From NCBI GenBank assembly GCA_023265455.1, contig JAHFTQ010000018.1, forward strand, positions 1-35,478: 35,478 nucleotides of DNA. Reading direction: 5' to 3'. The position numbers and the translations under genes were made by a program. Origin of the DNA: Parachlamydiales bacterium (GTDB taxonomy: Bacteria > Chlamydiota > Chlamydiia > Chlamydiales > Rhabdochlamydiaceae). This document shows positions 24,294 through 31,823 of the stretch, piece by piece (the first letter of the stretch is position 1; each line of letters opens with the position of its first letter). The notes under the pieces were generated by a model, which had not been told where the DNA came from, did no database searches, and was given only the letters and a program-made list of their open reading frames with translations.

Positions 24294-24461
24294 GACCTCT
24301 TACATAACTAAGGTTCTGTCGATTTTCTGGTTCTTTTGAGCCGCTTTTCAATTCTTTTTGCAGGGGTAATATCCGAAGGTGATATGACCCCTGCAAAAAG
24401 AATTGAAAAGCGGCCAAAATAATCCAGAAAATCGACGAACCCTTAGTTATGCAAGAGGTCT
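24293..24461. mobile_element. Miniature palindromic element family B, copy 1
   Basis: 169 bp. Ends AGACCTCTT...AAGAGGTCT, then TAACTAAGG and a long arm TTTTCTGG...CAATTCTTTTTGCAGGGGT meeting its complement around a short loop. It is inverted relative to the 29481 copy, which is exactly the same length. It has no open frame. Its right end lies inside the metal-permease gene and encodes that gene's last four residues and stop. I see no clear target duplication here. Confidence 0.85.
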
Positions 24462-25277
24462 GCAGTTCTTAAGTAAACTGACGAGATAAAAGGCGGCTGC
24501 GGTGAGGGCAATGGTGGCACCGGGAGGCCAGTTTAAAAAATAAGAGGTTGATAACCCGATCATCGTCAGGGCAGATCCTAAAATAACTGCCCATCCCATC
24601 ATCCGTGAGAGTCGTTTGTTAAAGCTGCCTGCAATGGCAGAGGGAATTGCCAACATGGCAATCACTAAAATTGCGCCGACGACTTGAATGAGAATCACAA
24701 CAGAAACAGCGACGAGATTCAAAAGAAAAAGGTAATATTTTTTAACGGAAATTCCTCGTAAGAGGGCTTGATTTTCATCAAAACAAACAGCTTGAAATTT
24801 GGTGTGAAAGATCAGGGAAGCTAACGCGATGAAGGCTGCGAGAGAAAAAAGCAAAATCAAATCGCTTTTCGACGTCCACAAAATATTTCCAAAGAGAAAA
24901 TTCATCAGTTCAACATTGTAGCCAGGAGTGAGTGAAACAAAAATCACTCCGATGGCCATGCCTGTCGACCAGATCGCGGCAATGACGGTGTCTTCACGTT
25001 GTCTATGGCGCAGATGAATCCATCCAATTAAAAATGCCGATAAGATGGCAGCGATTAAAGCTCCATGAAGAGGGTTCATCCAAGCGATATTGTAAGTTCG
25101 TTTCAACCACAAAAATAATCCCATGCCTCCTAAAACCGAATGAGCGATGCTTCCACTGATGAAGACGATGCGTTTGACAACGACGTACGATCCGATGATG
25201 CCGCTTGTAATCGAAGCTGCAATACCTGCAAGAAATGAAAACGGAAGGAATGGGTGTGAGAAAAGTCCTTGTAGCAT
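24447..25277 (-). CDS. Metal ABC transporter permease (ZnuB/TroC/MntB type)
   Basis: A 276-aa inner-membrane permease with about eight or nine membrane segments and family motifs SGSIAHSVLGGMGLF, TGMAIGVIFVSLTPGYNVEL, FGNILW and VGAILVIAMLAIPSAIA. With the ATPase and binding protein it forms a zinc- or manganese-type importer (TroABC/ZnuABC). The last four residues, R-P-L-A, and the TAA stop lie inside a family B miniature element, so the native C-terminus has been replaced or trimmed. Start chosen at ATG 25277, 12 bases after the ATPase gene. Confidence 0.93.
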   Translation of the reverse strand: MLQGLFSHPFLPFSFLAGIAASITSGIIGSYVVVKRIVFISGSIAHSVLGGMGLFLWLKRTYNIAWMNPLHGALIAAILSAFLIGWIHLRHRQREDTVIAAIWSTGMAIGVIFVSLTPGYNVELMNFLFGNILWTSKSDLILLFSLAAFIALASLIFHTKFQAVCFDENQALLRGISVKKYYLFLLNLVAVSVVILIQVVGAILVIAMLAIPSAIAGSFNKRLSRMMGWAVILGSALTMIGLSTSYFLNWPPGATIALTAAAFYLVSLLKNCRPLA

Positions 25278-25289
25278 GCTATATTCCTG

Positions 25290-25970
25290 TCATATTTCGG
25301 GACGGTGGTAAAGGCCTTGAGAAAAATGGTCGCACACTTCGGAAGAAGAGTAGGGTGTGATACGGCGGTTGACACAGAGTAGGCGGTCGGCTTTTTTTAG
25401 AATAAGGTGGAGATCGTGGGTAACCATGATGAGAGTCATTTTTCCTTTGAGGGATTCCAGGATGTGGGTGATATTGTCTTCAGCTTGGGCATCAACGCTG
25501 GCGGTAGGTTCATCGAGGAGAAGGATGGCAGGATCGCTCACTAATGCGCGGGCAATTAAAACGCGCTGGGTTTGTCCACCCGATAATGTCCCGAACGGAT
25601 GATCTTGATAATCTTGCATTCCCATGTCCGAGAGGGCCTGAAGGGCTTTTTCCCTAGCGCCGATTTGATAAGAGCGCCATATCGATTTGTCTAAACATCC
25701 CATCATGACAACATCGAGAACCGTGAGAGGAAATTGCCGGTCCAGTTGAGAGATCTGAGGAACGTAGCCCATGCTCTCTCTTGCAACGGTGGTCAGCTTG
25801 CCTTGGCGAGGTTTTAAAAATCCCATGATCAATTTCAGGAGGGTGGTTTTGCCTCCCCCATTGGGACCGAAAACTCCGATGAATTCTCCTGGTTGGATCT
25901 CAAATGAGATGTCCTCGAGAATAGGGACGTCTTCATACTGAAAGAAAAGATGTTCAGCTTTAATGGTCAT
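25290..25970 (-). CDS. Metal ABC transporter ATP-binding protein
   Basis: A 226-aa ATPase of the zinc/manganese-type importer. Walker A is GPNGGGKTTLLK (about residues 34-45), the Q-loop is GYVPQ, the signature is LSGGQTQRVLIARAL, Walker B is ILLLDEPTASVD, and the switch His is VTHDLH. It overlaps the binding-protein gene by 11 bases and precedes the permease. Confidence 0.96.
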   Translation of the reverse strand: MTIKAEHLFFQYEDVPILEDISFEIQPGEFIGVFGPNGGGKTTLLKLIMGFLKPRQGKLTTVARESMGYVPQISQLDRQFPLTVLDVVMMGCLDKSIWRSYQIGAREKALQALSDMGMQDYQDHPFGTLSGGQTQRVLIARALVSDPAILLLDEPTASVDAQAEDNITHILESLKGKMTLIMVTHDLHLILKKADRLLCVNRRITPYSSSEVCDHFSQGLYHRPEI

Positions 25971-26805
25971 AATGATCGATTAAGATTTGGGTAATCTGCT
26001 CTAACATGTCGAAATAATTAAAAGCATAAGGGTCAATGTTTGCGGTCGGGATCTGAAGCTTTTCAGCGACTAAAGTAGCCCCTTTGGTACTATATTGGGG
26101 TTCAGTAAGGACGACTTTCACATGCTTTAAACGGGCTTGCTGGACGATAGATGCGATCTGTCGGGGCAGGGGATCTTTCCCTTCGCATTCAATGGAAAGT
26201 TGGTGCAGTGAGTACCGGTGGCAGTAGTAGCCCAGTGCAGGATGAGAGAGAAGTAAGTAAGAGCCTTTTACAGATTGGAGTTCAGAGGAGAGTTTTTGAT
26301 TGAGGGTAGTCAGTCGATCAGAAAGGGCGGAGAAGCCCGCCTCGAACTGGGACTGATGATCTGGCCAAGCTGCCGATAGGGCGTCGGCGATTTTTCTGGC
26401 CTGCTCTTTTGCTAATACGGGGTCAAGCCATAGATGGTGATCTTGCCCTTCATGGTGATGGTCACAAGGATGTTCACAGATCAAAGAAAAACCCTCAGAC
26501 AAGTCGATGTCTTTCACTTGGTGCTCACGAAGAAACGGGAGGATCTTAAGTTCAATGGGATCTCCATATCTTAGCCACAGGGTAGACCTTGTGAACCCTT
26601 CGACTTGACGAGGGGTCGGCTCATAAATATGGGGGTTGGCGCCGGGGGGGACAAAGATTTTGACCTCTGCGAAATCTCCTGCAATCTGCTGCACGAAATA
26701 GGCATAGGGAGGGATGGTGACGAGAACGATAGGTTTAACATTTTTTTTTGAAGATGCTGCGCAACTCCCTAAAAGAAAGAGAAAAAGTAGAAACATTTTT
26801 TTCAT
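25960..26805 (-). CDS. Metal ABC transporter substrate-binding lipoprotein (ZnuA/TroA type)
   Basis: A 281-aa cluster A-I solute-binding protein. Lipobox Leu12-Gly-Ser-Cys15 (MKKMFLLFLFLLGSC) predicts a lipoprotein anchored in the periplasm. VTIPPYAYFVQQIAGD and VPPGANPHIYEPTPRQVEG are family motifs, the latter with the first metal His. A His-rich loop (CDHHHEGQDHH) before LWLDP recalls zinc-specific ZnuA proteins, and LLLSHPALGYYCHRY and TEPQYS follow. The His-rich loop favours zinc, though iron or manganese is possible since chlamydial homologues bind several metals. Confidence 0.93.
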   Translation of the reverse strand: MKKMFLLFLFLLGSCAASSKKNVKPIVLVTIPPYAYFVQQIAGDFAEVKIFVPPGANPHIYEPTPRQVEGFTRSTLWLRYGDPIELKILPFLREHQVKDIDLSEGFSLICEHPCDHHHEGQDHHLWLDPVLAKEQARKIADALSAAWPDHQSQFEAGFSALSDRLTTLNQKLSSELQSVKGSYLLLSHPALGYYCHRYSLHQLSIECEGKDPLPRQIASIVQQARLKHVKVVLTEPQYSTKGATLVAEKLQIPTANIDPYAFNYFDMLEQITQILIDHYDH

Positions 26806-26839
26806 AAATGAGCTCTATCATATAGAGGACTGGAAAATC

Positions 26840-26868
26840 TTGTCACTTAATTAATAGTTAGGTAGCCT
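26840..26868 (+). promoter_or_regulatory. Promoter of tRNA-Ser
   Basis: TTGTCA at 26840-26845, 17-base spacer, TAGCCT at 26863-26868. Transcription would start about 13 bases before the mature tRNA. The pattern resembles the tRNA-Phe promoter. Confidence 0.5.
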
Positions 26869-26887
26869 ATTGCCCTGAGCCTGCAGT

Positions 26888-26974
26888 GGAGGAGTGTCCG
26901 AGCGGCCGATGGAGCACGCTTGGAAAGCGTGTAAACGAGAAATCGTTTCGTGGGTTCGAATCCCACCTCCTCCG
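26888..26974 (+). tRNA. tRNA-Ser (anticodon GGA)
   Basis: An 87-nt class II tRNA. Acceptor GGAGGAG / CTCCTCC with discriminator G, anticodon stem-loop CACGC-TTGGAAA-GCGTG with anticodon GGA, a long variable arm (AACGAGAAATCGTT) and T arm GTGGG-TTCGAAT-CCCAC. CCA is not encoded. Confidence 0.97.
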
Positions 26975-27003
26975 TAATAGCAAGGTTATAGAAGAAATAC
27001 TTT

Positions 27004-27462
27004 ATGCGATGTCCATTTTGTAATCACTTCGAATCGAAAGTCACTGATTCACGCAATGCCGTGGAGCAGAATGCTATTCGTCGGCGAAGGGAGTGCTTAA
27101 GCTGTCAAAAAAGATTTACGACTTTTGAGACGGTCGACCTGACAATTCAGGTGCATAAACGGGATGGTAGGTACGAAGATTTTCAACAGGATAAACTGAT
27201 TCGCGGGTTGGATTCTGCCTGTCGCCATACCCGTATCAGCCACGATCAAGTGCGGGCGCTAGCGGCACAAATCACAGCTGAGCTGATGGAGAGGCAGGTG
27301 CGGGAGATTGAAACGACTGAGCTAGGGGAAATTGTGATTAAGCATCTTAAAGAGCTCGACACCATCGCCTTTATCCGTTTTGCTTGCGTTTATAGGCGGT
27401 TCAAGGATATGGATGAATTGATGGGTGAAATCCAAAATATCTCAACGGATGAAAAGGAATAA
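27004..27462 (+). CDS. nrdR: Transcriptional repressor NrdR
   Basis: A 152-aa repressor of ribonucleotide reductase genes that senses ATP/dATP. The N-terminal zinc ribbon has Cys3, Cys6, Cys31 and Cys34 (MRCPFCNHFESKVTDSRNAV; ECLSCQKRFTTFE), followed by an ATP-cone domain (VHKRDGRYEDFQQDKLIRGL; FIRFACVYRRFKDMDELM). Length is normal. It heads a plus-strand chain, 6 bases before dksA, the same neighbourhood as in Chlamydia from memory. Confidence 0.96.
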   Translation: MRCPFCNHFESKVTDSRNAVEQNAIRRRRECLSCQKRFTTFETVDLTIQVHKRDGRYEDFQQDKLIRGLDSACRHTRISHDQVRALAAQITAELMERQVREIETTELGEIVIKHLKELDTIAFIRFACVYRRFKDMDELMGEIQNISTDEKE

Positions 27463-27468
27463 AAGATT

Positions 27469-27837
27469 ATGCCTCTTAAAAAAAGTGACATTGAGCGTTT
27501 CAAAAAACGGTTGTTAGAACTCAAGGCGCAGTATATGCAGATGGTTCGCCACGTCAGCGAGGAAGTCAAAGTTCCTGAAGAGGCAAAAGGGTATTCTCAG
27601 CATCAGGCTGATGAAGGAACTGATGACTTTGATAGGAGCATTAGTCTGCAAGTCTCTGGCGAGGAGTTCAAAATCCTCCGTCAGATCGACCGTGCGCTCG
27701 AAAAGATAGAAGATAACTCTTATGGAAAATGCGATATTACGGGCGATGAAATTCCTCTGCCCCGCCTGGAAGCTATCCCTTATGCGACGATGACAGTCAA
27801 AGCGCAAGAGATGCTGGAGAAGGGACTTCTCCAATGA
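27469..27837 (+). CDS. dksA: DksA/TraR-family RNA polymerase-binding regulator with degenerate zinc finger
   Basis: A 122-aa coiled-coil protein that enters the RNA polymerase secondary channel. It has the N-terminal coiled coil with an acidic DxxxD-type tip (HQADEGTDDFDRSISL) and the C-terminal globular part YGKCDITGDEIPLPRLEAIP. Only one of the four canonical zinc cysteines (Cys88) is left; chlamydial DksA proteins share this as far as I recall, so zinc binding is unlikely. Its stop overlaps the lspA start (ATGA). Confidence 0.9.
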   Translation: MPLKKSDIERFKKRLLELKAQYMQMVRHVSEEVKVPEEAKGYSQHQADEGTDDFDRSISLQVSGEEFKILRQIDRALEKIEDNSYGKCDITGDEIPLPRLEAIPYATMTVKAQEMLEKGLLQ

Positions 27838-28349
27838 CCTGGAAAAAGGGCCTCAAGCTTTTTCTGATGATCTGTGCTATTCTAGCTCTAGATTTTTTCA
27901 CAAAAGCTGCGACCCATTTTTATCTTCAGCCTATGGAGTTTTCTCCCTCATTTTTCCCGTTTGGAGGGATTTCAATTTTTCGGGATTTTTTCGGGATTGA
28001 TTTCTGTATCCATCACGTGACGAATCGAGGGGCTGCCTGGGGAGTCGGTGCAAGTTGGCAGGATCTTCTGCTCATGATGCGCCTTGCTGTGGTGGCGGGA
28101 CTTGTTGTCTATACCTACGCTTCTCCCAAAGCTTACCGTCTCCGTTATCCTTTGGCGCTGGTCATTGCTGGCGGGATTGGCAATATTTTTGATTATTTTA
28201 TTTATGGACATGTCGTTGACATGTTTCACTTTTTCTTTTGGGGATATTCCTATCCGGTTTTCAATATCGCAGATGCCTCGATCTTCTGCGGTATCTTAGG
28301 GATTTTTCTTTTTTCATTCATTCGAGTTCGATATGCCCCTCAAAATTAG
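27834..28349 (+). CDS. lspA: Lipoprotein signal peptidase
   Basis: A 171-aa inner-membrane aspartyl protease that removes signal peptides from lipidated prolipoproteins. It has four membrane segments. Motifs are LDFFTKAATHFYL, TNRGAAWGV, GGIGNIFDYFIYGHVVDMF with the first catalytic Asp (VVD), and FNIADASI with the second. Substrates here would include the Wza-like protein and the metal-binding lipoprotein. Overlaps dksA by 4 bases and the next gene by 17. Confidence 0.95.
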   Translation: MTWKKGLKLFLMICAILALDFFTKAATHFYLQPMEFSPSFFPFGGISIFRDFFGIDFCIHHVTNRGAAWGVGASWQDLLLMMRLAVVAGLVVYTYASPKAYRLRYPLALVIAGGIGNIFDYFIYGHVVDMFHFFFWGYSYPVFNIADASIFCGILGIFLFSFIRVRYAPQN

Positions 28350-29025
28350 TTCTCCTCTCCAGGAGGGGAACTTTTCTGTTTCAAAATGGATCAAACATCA
28401 AGTGCTCTTGGACTTTTCTGAAATGGAGGAGCTTTGCTCTCATCTTGCCCCTGTCCAATTTTTTAATGTCAGCACCATCACTCCTCTCGAACAGATCGCT
28501 ATCTCACAAGAGCAATTTCTAGCGGCTTACCGGGCATACATTGAGACTCTTCAATCAGGAAAGCTTTTGCAGGCGCAGCCAAGAGAATTTTCCTCCGCAC
28601 TTGCAAGAGATTCTGGTACGCTTTATGCTCATGAGATTCAGCCGGGAAGATATATGGCTAAGCCTTTGAAACCTCTCATACAGCTTCAACCTCATCGGTT
28701 TTTTCATTCAAAAACGGCAGAAACGATCCATCCGATGGTGATGGGGCTAGACAGCATTCACTGGGGAATTCAAGCTGCTTATCCTCAGATTTTTTTCGAG
28801 GCGGCCAAGGGAATCTATTCCAAAGTTCAAGATACCGAGCATTTTCCAAATACTGCCCTTTTTACGCAGCTTGTCAAATGGCTCCGCCACCACACGGTGC
28901 CGACAACGTTTGTTCACGAAGGGAAAAAGATCTCTACACCGCTGCGACTAGGTAAACGGTGCTTTTCTTGGATCTCGTCTCATCCTCAACTTTTAGAGCA
29001 AGGACTGACCGTTCATGCCTATTAA
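28333..29025 (+). CDS. Hypothetical protein between lspA and cinA/pncC
   Basis: A 230-aa soluble protein I cannot assign. It starts MPLKISSPLQEGNFSVSKWI and has no signal peptide or membrane segment. Conserved-looking stretches are PGRYMAKPLKPLIQLQPHRF, MVMGLDSIHWGIQAAYPQIF and LVKWLRHHTVPTTFVHEGKK. Its start overlaps lspA by 17 bases and its end overlaps the cinA-like gene by 11, so it is certainly part of the same operon. Frame-compatible overlaps and normal codon use support a real gene, possibly lineage-specific. Confidence 0.75.
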   Translation: MPLKISSPLQEGNFSVSKWIKHQVLLDFSEMEELCSHLAPVQFFNVSTITPLEQIAISQEQFLAAYRAYIETLQSGKLLQAQPREFSSALARDSGTLYAHEIQPGRYMAKPLKPLIQLQPHRFFHSKTAETIHPMVMGLDSIHWGIQAAYPQIFFEAAKGIYSKVQDTEHFPNTALFTQLVKWLRHHTVPTTFVHEGKKISTPLRLGKRCFSWISSHPQLLEQGLTVHAY

Positions 29026-29479
29026 AATTCATGAGTGGATGCAGGAGCATCACAAGACATTAGCCCTTGCCGAATCGTGCACAGGCGGACTTATGGCTTC
29101 TCAAATCACGGCTCTTCCAGGGGCGTCGACCTATTTTCTGGGATCATTGGTGACCTACTCTAACCATCTTAAAGAAGTTATTCTGGGAGTTTCTTCTGCA
29201 ACTTTGCAGCAAGAAGGATCTGTCAGTCCAAAGGCCGTCCTAGAGATGTGGCAGGGACTCATGCAAAAGACAGGTGCTGATTATGGGATCGCTGTTTCAG
29301 GGATTGCGGGGCCCTCTGGTGGTTCTGAGCAGAAACCCGTTGGAACGATCTGCTATGCTCTGGGTAGCAAAAACTCTACCCCCGAAGTCGATACTTTTCA
29401 CCTAGAGGGCGATCGTCAGGCAATTATTTTTCTGACAGCCCAGAGGCTCTTTGCCCGTCTTTGGAAGCATCTTCAATAG
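29015..29479 (+). CDS. pncC: CinA C-terminal-type nicotinamide-nucleotide amidohydrolase
   Basis: A 154-aa single-domain CinA/PncC family protein that deamidates NMN to nicotinate mononucleotide in pyridine-nucleotide recycling. Motifs are ALAESCTGGLMASQITALPG, GSLVTYSNHLKEVILGV and AVSGIAGPSGGSEQKPVGTI. No N-terminal MoeA-like domain is present. Last gene of the nrdR-dksA-lspA chain. Its stop ends two bases before a family B element. Confidence 0.9.
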   Translation: MPIKIHEWMQEHHKTLALAESCTGGLMASQITALPGASTYFLGSLVTYSNHLKEVILGVSSATLQQEGSVSPKAVLEMWQGLMQKTGADYGIAVSGIAGPSGGSEQKPVGTICYALGSKNSTPEVDTFHLEGDRQAIIFLTAQRLFARLWKHLQ

Positions 29480-29480
29480 T

Positions 29481-29649
29481 AGACCTCTTGCGTAACTAAG
29501 GGTTCGTCGATTTTCTGGATTATTTTGGCCGCTTTTTAATTCTTTTTGCAGGGGTCATATCACCTCCGGATATTACCCCTGCAAAAAGAATTAAAAATCG
29601 GCTCAAAAGAACCAGAAAATCGACAGAACCTTAGTTACGCAAGAGGTCT
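29481..29649. mobile_element. Miniature palindromic element family B, copy 2
   Basis: 169 bp, the same length as the 24293 copy and inverted relative to it. Ends AGACCTCTTGCGTAACTAAG / complement. AGT lies directly outside each end (29478-29480 and 29650-29652), a possible 3-bp target duplication. It sits between the convergent cinA-like and abiEii genes and supplies the abiEii stop. Confidence 0.88.
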
Positions 29650-30495
29650 AGTCTGGATATTATCTACTAGTCCTTTAAAGAACTCTTTAGACCACATGCT
29701 TTTAATGCTTTGTTGATCGCGGACAAAGTGAATGATATCTTCGATAGCAGCTGGGACATCTAATCGATCGATACGTTCTTTGACCATTGTTAGAAAAACT
29801 TCGCGGTTCAATATTTTCTCCAACCCATTTAGTTTTGAAAACAAAGTTAAGTTTAGAGGGGTTTTTTTTCGAATAAACCATACCATGTCATACCAATCTC
29901 GTCCTTTAACGCGTCCTTTCCAGGCGCGATAAAGAGCCGCATGCATTTTGCATGCAAACAGCCACTCTTCATTGACACATTTGATAGACACTGGAACGGG
30001 CTGTAATAAAAATTTTTGTTCACACCCATATTCTGAAGTTGGAGCTGTGTCGATTTCAACTTTGATGCGGATTAAAGTTTCCGGATGGATTCCTTTTAAA
30101 AAATCGGAATGTACACCAACTTTTAAAAGTTCCTGAACTGTCGGTGTTTTCAAGAAAGCCGATTTGATCGCTGTTTGTGTCTTTTTTTCCTTTTCGACAA
30201 AAGAGACTTCGAATCCAAAAGAAGACAATTCGTTTTTAATAACTTCTCCGAAAGGCTCCCAGTTCCAATGCGTATTCGGTGAAAGAAGTGTAAAATCAAG
30301 ATCTTCAGAAAATCGATCAAGACCATAGAAAATTCGAAGTGCTGTTCCCCCATAAAAAGCGGCATGTTCAAAAAATTTCCCACGCCATAATCCTACAAGG
30401 GCAATTTCTTGTAATATCTCGCGAAGAGCCTGTTCATGCTCTTGCAAAGAACGGCAATCATATCTGGCTAGCATCTGTTTCACGGCATTATTCAT
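29635..30495 (-). CDS. AbiEii-type nucleotidyltransferase toxin
   Basis: A 286-aa toxin of the type IV AbiE system, acting on tRNA or other nucleotide acceptors in characterised relatives. The DNA-polymerase-beta-like motif is GGTALRIFYGLDRFSEDLDF (about residues 50-69) with the GG-T and DxD-type residues; KVEIDTAP supplies a third acidic site, and GRDWYDMVWFIRKKTPLNL follows. Its ATG overlaps the AbiEi stop by 8 bases (ATGAATAA). The last residues R-P-L-A and the stop come from a family B element, so the C-terminus is not native. Confidence 0.88.
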   Translation of the reverse strand: MNNAVKQMLARYDCRSLQEHEQALREILQEIALVGLWRGKFFEHAAFYGGTALRIFYGLDRFSEDLDFTLLSPNTHWNWEPFGEVIKNELSSFGFEVSFVEKEKKTQTAIKSAFLKTPTVQELLKVGVHSDFLKGIHPETLIRIKVEIDTAPTSEYGCEQKFLLQPVPVSIKCVNEEWLFACKMHAALYRAWKGRVKGRDWYDMVWFIRKKTPLNLTLFSKLNGLEKILNREVFLTMVKERIDRLDVPAAIEDIIHFVRDQQSIKSMWSKEFFKGLVDNIQTRPLA

Positions 30496-31147
30496 AAGTC
30501 GCTCTCAATTGTATAAGATAGTGAATGGCGCTGTGAGGTCTTGCCTGATGGATAGCTTTCAGCAGTTCAAGATCGAGATTTTCGATATCCTCTTCTTCGA
30601 CGCGCAAGTCCTCAAATAAGATTTCTTTAAAATGTTTTATCGAAGAAAACCTACCTCTGCGTAAAACCAGTAAGTCGGCAAGCGCTTTTTCTTTAGTGGC
30701 GACCAGTGCTTGCTGTCTTTCAGAGAACTTGATCAATGTAACTCCGATAGGATAAGCCTGAGGGTGAATGTGGTCATATGTAAATAGCCCTAGGGGAGTC
30801 TGAAATTCCCTGGAGCGTTGAGTTGTTACGCTCGTGACCGTTGTAACTTTTTCGGGAATTAAACGGTAATATTGACATGCCCATTCTAAGGAAGCATAAG
30901 AGGGCCCGTACACCATGTTAGCCAACACTTCTGATGAGTAAGGATGCCTTGCAAATTTTTTTCCAAAAATATAAATCCCTTTTTTGACACGAATTAAAGC
31001 TTCTATTTTTAAAAGGTGATTTAATTTTACCCGGGGATTGTTATATTCTTTGAGACATTCCATCACGAAGCCATAGTCTAGGACTTCGTTGGGGGCTCTA
31101 TCCAGCAAAGAAGCTATTCCGGAGTCGATTCCTAACGATCTTTGCAT
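30488..31147 (-). CDS. AbiEi-type antitoxin
   Basis: A 219-aa antitoxin and likely autorepressor. The N-terminal winged helix (about residues 25-70: LDYGFVMECLKEYNN; LLKIEALIRVKKGIYIFGKK) precedes the AbiEi C-terminal domain (ANMVYGPSYASLEWACQYYR; ATKEKALADLLVLRRG). Characterised AbiEi proteins bind inverted repeats in their own promoter and neutralise the toxin. A near-perfect palindrome lies 6-38 bases upstream here. Overlaps the toxin gene by 8 bases. Confidence 0.88.
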   Translation of the reverse strand: MQRSLGIDSGIASLLDRAPNEVLDYGFVMECLKEYNNPRVKLNHLLKIEALIRVKKGIYIFGKKFARHPYSSEVLANMVYGPSYASLEWACQYYRLIPEKVTTVTSVTTQRSREFQTPLGLFTYDHIHPQAYPIGVTLIKFSERQQALVATKEKALADLLVLRRGRFSSIKHFKEILFEDLRVEEEDIENLDLELLKAIHQARPHSAIHYLIQLRATYE

Positions 31148-31152
31148 ATTTT

Positions 31153-31185
31153 ACCAGTAAGTTATCTTAATCATAACATACTGGT
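31153..31185. promoter_or_regulatory. 33-bp palindromic operator of the AbiE operon
   Basis: ACCAGTA-a-GTTAT, 7-base centre, ATAAC-a-TACTGGT: twelve of thirteen positions pair in each arm. It lies just upstream of the AbiEi start. TATGAT, reading toward the gene, falls inside it and could be the -10 box, so bound AbiEi would block the promoter. Confidence 0.7.
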
Positions 31186-31271
31186 CATTTTTGCTGAAGT
31201 TATTTTATTGATGTCTACGCTACCGAGAGGGGCCATGCAGACGAGTAAAGAAAAAAATAAGACCTGAATTG

Positions 31272-31318
31272 AGCTTCCCATTTAGTTACCTCTAACAGGG
31301 GTATCAAAATGGGAAGCT
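31272..31318. terminator. 12-bp hairpin after the small membrane-protein gene
   Basis: AGCTTCCCATTT at 31272-31283 pairs with AAATGGGAAGCT at 31307-31318, with a 23-base loop. It lies 21 bases after the stop of the minus-strand gene at 31340-31720. No U-tract follows on either strand, so termination is a guess. Confidence 0.4.
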
Positions 31319-31339
31319 ATTGCCTATGGATATTTTCTC

Positions 31340-31720
31340 TTAACTTGTGAAACCACGGTAGGTCAATAAACCTCCTATGACAAGCATGAGGATCACAGAG
31401 AGCCAAAAGCCTCTGTTGGTCATTTTAGTGACCATTTTTTTCACTTGCTGAGGAAATGCGAATCGTAGAATTCCTCTTAAAATCATCAGATATCCCAAAA
31501 CGGTGATCAACCCTTTCCAGTTGTATTCCCAGATGGAGTGATCAATTGCAATGACAAGACCAAAAAGTAGGCTGATTTCAGCTGAAACTGCCAAAGTAAT
31601 GGGCGAAGATGCAAAATCTTTTCCCATAATCTTAATTTGACGACTTCTAAGTACGCTTAATACACCTAGGATCAGGAAATAAAGCCCGATCAATTTTGCT
31701 AAAAAAATAGATATGTCCAT
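31340..31720 (-). CDS. Small four-helix integral membrane protein
   Basis: A 126-aa protein with four hydrophobic segments (about residues 4-24, 43-60, 69-88 and 104-121: LAKLIGLYFLILGVLSVL; ISLLFGLVIAI; LITVLGYLMILRGIL; FWLSVILMLVIGGLLTY). No recognised motif. GGTGG about 5 bases before the ATG supports the start. It stands alone between the AbiE operon and the divergent methyltransferase gene. Confidence 0.7.
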   Translation of the reverse strand: MDISIFLAKLIGLYFLILGVLSVLRSRQIKIMGKDFASSPITLAVSAEISLLFGLVIAIDHSIWEYNWKGLITVLGYLMILRGILRFAFPQQVKKMVTKMTNRGFWLSVILMLVIGGLLTYRGFTS

Positions 31721-31808
31721 GTTACCACCTATAATTATTTCTATAATCTAAGCTGGAAAATTGGATCAAGAAATTTTTTGGTTCCTTTTCTCATTACCCC
31801 GTTTCGAG

Positions 31809-31814
31809 TATAAT
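31809..31814 (+). promoter_or_regulatory. Consensus -10 box just before the RlmI-like gene
   Basis: A perfect TATAAT ends 9 bases before the ATG at 31824, so transcription would start within a few bases of the start codon and the mRNA would be almost leaderless. No Shine-Dalgarno is visible. A -35 is weak (TTTTCT with 17-base spacing). Confidence 0.4.
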
Positions 31815-31823
31815 GCTCTCCTT

